Below, in pieces: positions 1 to 6,680 of a DNA stretch of 60,931 bases. Every line of letters begins with the position of its first letter. The first letter of the stretch is position 1. The notes under the pieces were generated by a model. That model did not search any database. It worked only from the letters and a program-made list of their open reading frames with translations, and had not been told where the DNA came from. The translations under genes were made by a program, and so were the position numbers. The stretch lies in the NCBI GenBank assembly GCA_947176605.1, contig CAMWRH010000009.1, positions 1 to 60,931 on the forward strand, given 5' to 3'. The DNA is from an uncultured Porphyromonadaceae bacterium (GTDB taxonomy: Bacteria; Bacteroidota; Bacteroidia; Bacteroidales; Muribaculaceae).

Positions 1-80
1 CCCCTCCCCCTTCTGTGCAGCGCCCCTCAACGCATCCCTGCCGCACCCGCTCCTTCATCCCGCATCATTGCCCATCATCC

Positions 81-150
81 CCGCTCTACCATCCGCTATA
101 TTACCCGCTCTACCACCTCGCTATATTATCCGCTCTACCACCTGCTTCCT
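81..150. repeat. Degenerate 24-25 bp tandem repeat, 3 copies
   Basis: The 10-mer CCGCTCTACC recurs at 81, 105 and 130, and the first two copies are followed by a CGCTATATTA-type segment. The spacing (24 then 25) is not a multiple of three, so this is not a peptide repeat. It is probably a slippage product; no function is evident. Confidence 0.6.
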
Positions 151-242
151 CACCAGTTTCATCCACTGCATCATCCCCCTGCGTCACTCCCCTTTTTCAT
201 TCCACTACATCACTCCCCATCTGCAAAATGCTCTCTCCAAAC

Positions 243-361
243 AACACTTTCGCCCGAAAATGATCTCCCGAGAGAACACTTTACCCCGAAAATGATCTCC
301 CGAGAGAACACTTTATCCCGAAAATGATCTCCCGGGAGAACACTTTTATCCTGAAAATGCC
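243..361. repeat. 32-bp tandem repeat, about 3.7 copies
   Basis: Units begin AACACTTT at 243, 275, 307 and 339. Each full unit contains CCCGAAAATGATCTCCCG followed by GAGAG or GGAG. The third unit contains the perfect palindrome TCTCCCGGGAGA; the first two carry a one-base variant. The period is not a multiple of three, so in-frame translations are not meaningful. The array lies about 190 bp beyond the PP2C stop codon. Confidence 0.8.
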
Positions 362-545
362 CTCCTTCTACCCTTCTTTTCCCAATTATCACTACTTTAT
401 CTCAGGCAGTCTATTATCACCAATATCTCCGGTAAATAACACATTTTACAGGGATCTCTCTTTGCATTGATTACAGAAGCTCGTCACGAAGGAATATGCT
501 GCTATAGTTCCAAGACATCGACGGATTTTTGGTAATTATTAGATT

Positions 546-1556
546 TTATAATACATCTTTAATCAGAACCCACAGACCAACGATGATCATAATTCCAATC
601 AAGAATAAATCAATATATAAGAGTAGCTGCTCTACATTAATTGAGATATTCGGGAAAGAGTACTTTCTTTTCTTCTCACTCCTACTCTGCGGGGTGACGA
701 CAGGCTCTGGCTCCTTCCTATCCGACAGCCCTAAGCATTCCCCCTCCTCAACAGCCTGGATAATCTGCGTATTGTTAGAGTCTGTTTTCTTTACTATGGC
801 CTTATCGATAGGTACTAACCAACAGGTATAATTATCTTTTGTATTATTCTCACATATGGATTTAATCTTTGCGAGTTTTCGTTCATCCGAAAGGCTATCC
901 TGGGCTAATATTTCACATAATACCTCATTCGAGACTTGCTCTAAGATCCCATCAGAACATAAGAAGAAATAATCACCCCCCTGAATATCATCAAATGTAT
1001 ATACGTCTGCCTTGCAACGCTTTGTAAGGTGAGGCTGCATGGCACGTGTGATGACATTCTTCTGCGGGAATACCCGGGCCTCGGCCTCGGTAATCTCACC
1101 GGCCTTTAGCAGGTCGTTGACGAGGGAATGGTCTGACGACTGATACAGTATTCCGCCGCGCTTTGTGGTTCTGTTGAATAGAGCCGGACGGACATGATAT
1201 ATACGGCTGTCGCCAATGTGCGCAACCAGAAAACCATCTTCATTCAGACACAGGCAGGTCATGGTAGTACCCGGTTTTTTTGCAGAACCGGTATCAATAG
1301 CGTCCAAGGCATCGTATGCGCGGGCCAAACCACTCTCGAACACCGGAATATCTACACTACGGCATGCCGACAGATACTCGCCCAATGCATTGGCGGCAGT
1401 CATGCTTGCCACCTCTCCGTTGTCATGTCCTCCCATACCGTCGCACATGATGAATACACGTGTATCCTCATCAGGATTGGCAGGATAGAGATAATCCTCC
1501 TGATTGTCCTTTCGCCCGATTTCGGAGAAATAAAGAGGTTGTCGGATTTTTATCAT
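546..1556 (-). CDS. PP2C-family Ser/Thr protein phosphatase, C-terminally membrane anchored
   Basis: This should be the eraser of the kinase cluster: a metal-dependent phosphatase removing phosphate from Ser/Thr residues. Residues 1-250 carry the PP2C signature set: GRKDNQED near residue 14, CDGMGG with metal-binding D39, GTTMT, HIGDSRIY, SSDHSLV, FLCSDG with D202, and DNYT with D241. A polar linker (250-308) contains SNNTQII (T263), which resembles a motif seen in its neighbours. One hydrophobic segment at about 310-332 followed by a very short tail suggests tail anchoring in the inner membrane with the catalytic domain in the cytoplasm. It is the last gene of the minus-strand cluster and starts 5 nt after the FHA gene stops, so they are probably cotranscribed. 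Family assignment is firm; substrates are inferred from context. Confidence 0.93.
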   Translation of the reverse strand: MIKIRQPLYFSEIGRKDNQEDYLYPANPDEDTRVFIMCDGMGGHDNGEVASMTAANALGEYLSACRSVDIPVFESGLARAYDALDAIDTGSAKKPGTTMTCLCLNEDGFLVAHIGDSRIYHVRPALFNRTTKRGGILYQSSDHSLVNDLLKAGEITEAEARVFPQKNVITRAMQPHLTKRCKADVYTFDDIQGGDYFFLCSDGILEQVSNEVLCEILAQDSLSDERKLAKIKSICENNTKDNYTCWLVPIDKAIVKKTDSNNTQIIQAVEEGECLGLSDRKEPEPVVTPQSRSEKKRKYSFPNISINVEQLLLYIDLFLIGIMIIVGLWVLIKDVL

Positions 1557-1561
1557 ATGTA

Positions 1562-2107
1562 TTATACTATTCTGGTGGCATCATCATCGTTTGACTCCAG
1601 CACGATATCTGTTGTGCCGAGTGTCATGGTGTCGCCGAATTTTAGAATCAGCACATCGCCACGGTTTATGGGGTTACCGTTTAATTTAACGATATTTTTT
1701 GAGTTTATCTCCACAAGGTGGTGCTCATAGCCGCTTCCTTTCCTTACCACGTCTATGCGCACATGCTGACGGCTCATATACATGTCGGTGCTGATCTTGA
1801 TGTCGGCGGTGCCGCTCTTGGCACGCCGCCCGATCACATTCTCGCCCTGTTTCAGGAACTGCACTTCGCCCGTCGACTTCACGCGAATCTGTCCGATATC
1901 GGCAAGTGTCGGTGGTGGCATGACGAGCTGCGTCGACATTTCATCAGCACCCTGCGCTCCACGCGCCTGTGTGCCGCTTTGATACACACTTACATTGGCT
2001 TTGAAGTGGCATTTCGGACACTCTACAACCATGTTCTGATAACCCGGCACCTCATTGAACGACAGTTGCTGACGACACTCCGGGCAGACGATAAAGATTT
2101 TTCCCAT
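1562..2107 (-). CDS. Zinc-ribbon plus FHA-domain phosphothreonine reader
   Basis: A soluble 181-residue protein. The N-terminus has two CxxC pairs (C8/C11 and C30/C33), making a small zinc ribbon. Residues 85-170 form a forkhead-associated domain with the expected GR (93-94) and SRQH (112-115) motifs, so it should bind phosphothreonine peptides. Two Thr sites outside the FHA fold look like phosphosites: STQLV (T59) in the linker and ATRIV (T178) at the extreme C-terminus after an acidic run. An intramolecular or chain-type switch like that of known FHA kinase substrates is possible (inference). It lies between the EF-hand protein (15 nt gap) and PP2C (5 nt gap), all on one strand. Confidence 0.9.
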   Translation of the reverse strand: MGKIFIVCPECRQQLSFNEVPGYQNMVVECPKCHFKANVSVYQSGTQARGAQGADEMSTQLVMPPPTLADIGQIRVKSTGEVQFLKQGENVIGRRAKSGTADIKISTDMYMSRQHVRIDVVRKGSGYEHHLVEINSKNIVKLNGNPINRGDVLILKFGDTMTLGTTDIVLESNDDDATRIV

Positions 2108-2122
2108 ATCAGTACCGGCTCA

Positions 2123-3064
2123 TCAGACTGACATTATAGAGTCAGCATCGTTCATATAATCAGGCATATCATCATTGGATGCATAGAGTATGTCGCCTTC
2201 CTGGGCAGCCTGAGCCTGCATAAGATCCGCGATATCCAGTCCGGCTCCGGAGATATCATGCAGTTCCGACTCCTGAATATACCCATCTCCGTTGTCATCA
2301 TGTATCAGTACGTCAATCGTGCCGTTATTGTCGACATCCACAAGCATTGCCTGATCACCTTCACACTCCACGAGGGCTACGTTCATAATCTGACCGTCGG
2401 CATTCTGCACGGCCTCTACGCCAAGCACTCGGATTTCATTGTCCACAGGTTCGGCTGCTATCATTTCCGCATTTGCGGGGATTACTTCGGGTGCCACGGC
2501 TTCGCTATGGGCTGGGGCGGATGCCGTCTGCACATGTGCGGAACTGCCGCTACGCGAGGGTGCAACTTCATTAACCCGATTCTGATATTCAGATCTTTCC
2601 TCAGCCGACATATTATTCCACTCATCGGCAGAGTAGGTGCCGTAAAGCCGCCCTTCATACTCGAAGACACCACCGGGACCTACCTGCTCGCGAGCCTGCG
2701 CGAATGCGTCATTGAAGTTGTCGGCATTCACATGAGCATAACGTATCCCTTCATCGTTGGCAAGTATTACCTGCTCGGGTTCGGGTGTAGCCTCCTGCAT
2801 TTCTTCAGACGAAAGATTATCTACAGTTTCATCAGCTGCCGGGGGGATGGCCGAATCTGTATCAGCGGCGATTGCCGATGCCCCCATAGCCGCGGCGACT
2901 CCACCTACAAAGCCACCGGCGACTGCCGTGGCACGTGATCCTGCCGCAGACTTCCGGGGTTTCGGAGAAGGCTGATTCCCGGAGATCGCCTGTGCAGTTG
3001 ATGCGGGATTTACTGACGGCATGTTGCCGTTATTATTGATAAGACGTGTCGCTTCGTTATCCAT
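2123..3064 (-). CDS. Probable single-pass membrane protein with EF-hand loop
   Basis: I start at the ATG at 3064, giving 313 residues beginning MDNEATRLI; an upstream start adds 18 residues that look like leader. T6 lies in the recurrent acidic-x-Thr-x-aliphatic motif. Residues 45-67 are an Ala/Gly/Val-rich hydrophobic stretch preceded by PKPRK, so the likely topology is N-terminus in the cytoplasm and C-terminus in the periplasm, although the segment is only moderately hydrophobic. Residues 100-165 contain GPGGVFEYEGRLYGTYSADE and a WNNMSAEER element, which I recall in Bacteroidota multidomain proteins of unknown role. Residues 256-267 are a canonical EF-hand loop (D256, N258, D260, Y262, E267), preceded by a degenerate one (243-254). 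Function unknown; a transmembrane partner of the kinases that binds calcium outside is my inference. Confidence 0.75.
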   Translation of the reverse strand: MDNEATRLINNNGNMPSVNPASTAQAISGNQPSPKPRKSAAGSRATAVAGGFVGGVAAAMGASAIAADTDSAIPPAADETVDNLSSEEMQEATPEPEQVILANDEGIRYAHVNADNFNDAFAQAREQVGPGGVFEYEGRLYGTYSADEWNNMSAEERSEYQNRVNEVAPSRSGSSAHVQTASAPAHSEAVAPEVIPANAEMIAAEPVDNEIRVLGVEAVQNADGQIMNVALVECEGDQAMLVDVDNNGTIDVLIHDDNGDGYIQESELHDISGAGLDIADLMQAQAAQEGDILYASNDDMPDYMNDADSIMSV

Positions 3065-3195
3065 AGATTCAGGTATTAATTCTGATGCAAATATATGTCG
3101 TTCTTTTCTGATTCCCAATTTATTCCATACCCAAATGACAAAACCCTGTCGTTGTCTGACGAAATAGTCGGTAGCCTATACGCCATTCATGATGA

Positions 3196-4713
3196 TTATC
3201 CGCATACCAGACGTATCGGGCAATTCTTATCTATCTTATCTGTATAGTATGTCACCACACAGCATTGTGATGAGTTAAAATACAGAAGATTGCTATGACT
3301 ACGCCATTGATTAAGGAGAGCCTCATTTGTCCAAAGCAGCCCGAATGTCACAAGGCTGCGTCCGGGATATGTCACACCGTCTCCTGTCACGGGCAGACAT
3401 ATGCTGTTGCCATTCGGGCCGACAACGGTATAGGCCAATGTGCCGTTTACTTCGCCCCAATACCATTTACAGAGCTTTATCAGTTCTTCAAAATGACTTA
3501 TTGAAGGCACTATCGCACCATGCATATTCCACTGATATAAATCCACCAGACTATTGCTATCCTTTCTTGAAAAGAACTGTCCGACATCCGTAGGCTGACC
3601 GGCCCCGATATTACTGTTTGCCCATTTTACAGATAGACCAAGATCTACGAATTCCACACCGTTGATGATTTCACTATTGTCAATGGTCGCCCTATTGGGC
3701 TGTATCGGCATATTGCCAATCATCATGGTTGACTCAAGAGTGGAGGCTGCGGATACAGGCGGGACATTCTCTTTTGCCGACATATGAGCAGATACACCAG
3801 CTGCAGTCGGAGCCTCCGCAGGAGATTCCGGACCTACTGAACTGTTTGCACCACGCCCCAATTCATCAATAAATTCGGCAACAGATACCGGACGCCTGTT
3901 TTTCTTTATTTCCATGGCATGGGTGATTGCATCCACACTTTGCTGCGATACGGATACAGGGAGTTCGGGAAGTCCATCTTCAAGTATCTCGCTGTAATGC
4001 GGAGGGACCTGACCTGACAACAGATTGTAAAGCGTGGCTCCAAGGGCATAGATATCCGTCTGTGGGGTGAATGTAGATACTCCTCCGGGACGATACTGCT
4101 CTATTGGCGCAAAACCATGACTGATACCTATCGGAGTGGTCGAGGTCTGACCTCCGCTCGCATCATACTGTTTTGACAGGCCGAAATCGATTAGTATGGG
4201 CTCATCGTCCTTCTGACGCACCATTATGTTGGCCGGCTTCAGATCAAGATGATTCATGCTCAGGGAATGCATATATCCCACTGCATCCCCCACTTTGCGG
4301 ATATAACCGATTGCCTGCGCCTCAGACAGGGCACCCGACTCCTTAACCAACTGCGACAGCGATGATCCCTCCACATACTCCATCACATAATAGGCTGTGT
4401 CATTTTCCTGAAATATATCGTATATCGTGATGATATTACGGTGATTGAGTTTGGAGATGTTTTTGGCTTCCTTTATGAATTTCGCCTTAAGCATATCCAC
4501 AATCTCCACAGAGTTTTTTGTTCCGATGGTGAGGTTACGGTTGCTTTCATTCCTGTCGCAGTATTCCTTCGGGAAAAACTCCTTTATCGCCACAAGCTTA
4601 TCAAGCATCGTGTGCTCAGCAAGATAAGTTATGCCGAAACCTCCCTGCCCGAGGACACGGAGTATACGGTATTTACCCGATTGCAACGTCTCATTCGATT
4701 GCAATTGCACCAT
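3196..4713 (-). CDS. Ser/Thr protein kinase with C-terminal FISUMP-type domain (kinase 1)
   Basis: A 505-residue protein if it starts at 4713, two bases after the upstream kinase's TAA (stop-start TAAGTATG), which suggests translational coupling; an ATG at 4758 would overlap that gene. In numbering from the longer start, the kinase domain has GQGGFGITYLA (38-47), VAIKEFF with the catalytic Lys (59), HLDLKPAN (170-177) and DFG (191-193). The HRD Arg is Leu, so it is a non-RD kinase. A low-complexity linker (300-362) holds LESTMMI (T344). Residues 366-520 begin VDLGLSVKWANSNIGA, the opening of the FISUMP-like domain common in Bacteroidota; its WRMPT-type core is degraded. No transmembrane segment is visible. 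A 239-bp block (3911-4149) is nearly identical to the next kinase, indicating gene conversion or recent duplication. Confidence 0.93.
   Translation of the reverse strand: MVQLQSNETLQSGKYRILRVLGQGGFGITYLAEHTMLDKLVAIKEFFPKEYCDRNESNRNLTIGTKNSVEIVDMLKAKFIKEAKNISKLNHRNIITIYDIFQENDTAYYVMEYVEGSSLSQLVKESGALSEAQAIGYIRKVGDAVGYMHSLSMNHLDLKPANIMVRQKDDEPILIDFGLSKQYDASGGQTSTTPIGISHGFAPIEQYRPGGVSTFTPQTDIYALGATLYNLLSGQVPPHYSEILEDGLPELPVSVSQQSVDAITHAMEIKKNRRPVSVAEFIDELGRGANSSVGPESPAEAPTAAGVSAHMSAKENVPPVSAASTLESTMMIGNMPIQPNRATIDNSEIINGVEFVDLGLSVKWANSNIGAGQPTDVGQFFSRKDSNSLVDLYQWNMHGAIVPSISHFEELIKLCKWYWGEVNGTLAYTVVGPNGNSICLPVTGDGVTYPGRSLVTFGLLWTNEALLNQWRSHSNLLYFNSSQCCVVTYYTDKIDKNCPIRLVCG
3911..4149. repeat. 239-bp recombination block, copy A (kinase 1)
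   Basis: Aligned by eye with 5428-5666: all bases match except position 4138 (G here, A in the partner). The block covers the activation-loop to late C-lobe coding region. Identity stops abruptly on both sides. Confidence 0.93.
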
Positions 4714-4715
4714 AC

Positions 4716-6230
4716 TTAAGCCTTTACTGTCCATATATTTGTCAGACATGGTTTGCATTTATGAAGATAGTGTACACTCTCACTTACATGAAAAAGATAA
4801 CAGTCGCCTCCCCTGTCGGGATCTGATGATTCCTGGAGAAGTATCTCATCGATTGATGTCAACGGAAGTCTAAGTGTGTTTCCATTACAACCAACTATCT
4901 TTATCTCCTTCTTTTCTCCATCGTTACATAAATACCATTCGCATTCAGATATGAGTTCCTCAACCTCTGTTATGGATGGCAATCGATACTTAGCCCTTTC
5001 AAGATCCTCGAGCCTAAACGACCCCGAATGTCCATGAAGCTTAATTGAAAATTTTTCTAAGTTTAAGCTGGATGGTTCTGCTATCCCGATGAATTTCGAA
5101 CCCCATTTTACCGACAGTCCAAGATCTATATATTTCTCATTCGTGACAGGCATAATCAACGCACTATCCGTAATATTTGATTCACGATGTTCATTCGTCA
5201 TATTACCATGTGCGACAATTTTTGTCTCTTCATTCCCCTCATTGTGGTACTCGGGTTCTATCGCAGATGGCATATCTTGTCCTTTTGGTGTTACGTCAAT
5301 CACCGGGATTGCTTCCTCATAACTATCATGACAAATCTCGCCCTCATCATTAGACATTACGTTAATGGAAGTCGGCAAATCATTAAGGAAAAGTTTGATT
5401 GATGCAGGTCTCCGATTTTTATTTAACTCCATGGCATGGGTGATTGCATCCACACTTTGCTGCGATACGGATACAGGGAGTTCGGGAAGTCCATCTTCAA
5501 GTATCTCGCTGTAATGCGGAGGGACCTGACCTGACAACAGATTGTAAAGCGTGGCTCCAAGGGCATAGATATCCGTCTGTGGGGTGAATGTAGATACTCC
5601 TCCGGGACGATACTGCTCTATTGGCGCAAAACCATGACTGATACCTATCGGAGTAGTCGAGGTCTGCTCACCCGTGGAATCATATTGTTTAGCTAATCCA
5701 AAATCAATCAGGATTGGAGTATTATCGGATTCACGAAGCATGATATTTGCTGGTTTGACATCCAGATGGTTCATTGACTTTGTGTGCATATATCCAATCG
5801 CAGAACCGATTTCCCTTATGTATCCTACTGCTTCAACTTCACACATCGGACCGTAAGACTTTATCTTGTCATGCAATGATACACCATCAATAAAATCCAT
5901 CAGATAATACGCAGTACCATTTTCCTCAAATATATCATGAATCGAAACGATATTAGGATGATTCAGTTTGGAAATATTCTTGGCCTCCTTAATAAATTTA
6001 TCTTTGAGTTTGGCAACAAGCTCTGCAGTGTTTGCATTACCGAGCGTAATTTGACTCGTCTGCCCGTCCCTTTCACAAAAATCCTTTGGAAAGAACTCCT
6101 TAATTGCCACATACTTTTCAAGAATTGAGTGAATTGCAAGGTACGTTATGCCAAATCCACCTTGACCGAGGACGCGCTCTATGATGTATTTGCCGCCCTG
6201 CAGTCTGGAACCTTTCGAAAGCTGCTGCAT
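4716..6230 (-). CDS. Ser/Thr protein kinase with C-terminal FISUMP-type domain (kinase 2)
   Basis: A 504-residue soluble kinase: GQGGFGITYLA (23-32), VAIKEFF (41-47), HLDVKPAN (155-162) and DFG (177-179). The HRD Arg is again replaced by Leu. The linker (285-362) is acidic and carries NEETKIV (T336). Residues 367-504 start IDLGLSVKWGSKFIGI and include YRLPSITEVEEL, the counterpart of the WRMPT core, so this is a diverged FISUMP-type domain. The part encoded by 5428-5666 matches kinase 1 at 238 of 239 bases while the flanks differ strongly. The gene is strikingly AT-rich compared with genes after 11 kb. It follows the small unknown gene after a 141-bp gap that holds a perfect inverted repeat. 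Confidence 0.93.
   Translation of the reverse strand: MQQLSKGSRLQGGKYIIERVLGQGGFGITYLAIHSILEKYVAIKEFFPKDFCERDGQTSQITLGNANTAELVAKLKDKFIKEAKNISKLNHPNIVSIHDIFEENGTAYYLMDFIDGVSLHDKIKSYGPMCEVEAVGYIREIGSAIGYMHTKSMNHLDVKPANIMLRESDNTPILIDFGLAKQYDSTGEQTSTTPIGISHGFAPIEQYRPGGVSTFTPQTDIYALGATLYNLLSGQVPPHYSEILEDGLPELPVSVSQQSVDAITHAMELNKNRRPASIKLFLNDLPTSINVMSNDEGEICHDSYEEAIPVIDVTPKGQDMPSAIEPEYHNEGNEETKIVAHGNMTNEHRESNITDSALIMPVTNEKYIDLGLSVKWGSKFIGIAEPSSLNLEKFSIKLHGHSGSFRLEDLERAKYRLPSITEVEELISECEWYLCNDGEKKEIKIVGCNGNTLRLPLTSIDEILLQESSDPDRGGDCYLFHVSESVHYLHKCKPCLTNIWTVKA
5428..5666. repeat. 239-bp recombination block, copy B (kinase 2)
   Basis: Partner of 3911-4149 with one mismatch. Sequence on both sides is clearly diverged in DNA and protein, which is the pattern left by gene conversion and not by uniform recent duplication. 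Confidence 0.93.
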
Positions 6231-6257
6231 ACTTTATATCTTAATTCCAAGCAATGA

Positions 6258-6303
6258 GTCATTACCTATCCTACAGAAGACATTCTATACGATAGGTAAT
6301 GAC
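6258..6303. promoter_or_regulatory. Perfect 13-bp inverted repeat between the small protein gene and kinase 2
   Basis: Arms GTCATTACCTATC (6258-6270) and GATAGGTAATGAC (6291-6303), with a 20-nt spacer. In the transcript it would form a stable stem 28 nt upstream of kinase 2. There is no adjacent T-run, so it may be a processing or regulatory hairpin or a dimeric protein operator instead of an intrinsic terminator. Confidence 0.65.
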
Positions 6304-6371
6304 GATTACGACTCTCATGAATATCGATGAAGTTACAATGACAATCCACATCTGACTGCCATATGTGCAAA

Positions 6372-6671
6372 TTACTCCATCATGCGAACATATGGATTGT
6401 ACTTTTTGAGTTCTTCCACAATCAAGTGGGGTTTTAAACAGTTAAATCCAATCATTGTATCTTCTCCAGCTACTGCTATATGAAGAAACTTCCAATGGAG
6501 TTTGGTGCTGATTTGATACCCCTCGATAAATTTTACAGGAATCGAGAACTCTTTGGCTTGACCAAAACTGAGTATCTTGGTAAGCGTAAGAGGCCTCCAC
6601 GTAAAGTTCTCATTGTCAATGATGATATGCCCTGAAGCATCACCATTAAGCTCTGCTGCAAATTTAGCCAT
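6372..6671 (-). CDS. Small protein of unknown function, possibly PH-like
   Basis: A 99-residue protein lying between kinase 3 (9-nt gap) and kinase 2, on the same strand. No signal peptide or membrane helix. It alternates predicted beta strands (HIIIDNENFTW, AKEFSIPVKFI, KFLHIAVAG, TMIGF) and ends with a short helix (IVEELKKY), a layout compatible with a bacterial PH or GRAM-like fold; this is speculative. Composition is AT-rich like kinase 2. Its place inside the cluster suggests a small partner or adaptor for one of the kinases. Confidence 0.7.
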   Translation of the reverse strand: MAKFAAELNGDASGHIIIDNENFTWRPLTLTKILSFGQAKEFSIPVKFIEGYQISTKLHWKFLHIAVAGEDTMIGFNCLKPHLIVEELKKYNPYVRMME

Positions 6672-6680
6672 TTTGTTATT

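Larger units (their letters stand above)
1..545. other. Gene-free stretch downstream of the PP2C gene
   Basis: No convincing gene. The first 240 bases are C-rich and low in complexity; the open frames there have biased composition and resemble no family I know. Two short tandem arrays (about 81-150 and 243-361) are listed separately. The rest is AT-rich. It lies 3' of the signalling cluster, and I see no strong hairpin plus T-run that would end that transcript here. Confidence 0.6.

Noticed and set aside
15..392. Small frames at the left edge, including a 60-residue minus frame through the 32-bp repeat
   Set aside because: Low-complexity or repeat-derived translations; the repeat period shifts frame each unit.
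6372..6671. EDTMI (T72) in the small protein as another FHA-docking motif
   Set aside because: It lies in a predicted beta strand and the +3 residue is Gly, unlike the seven linker sites.
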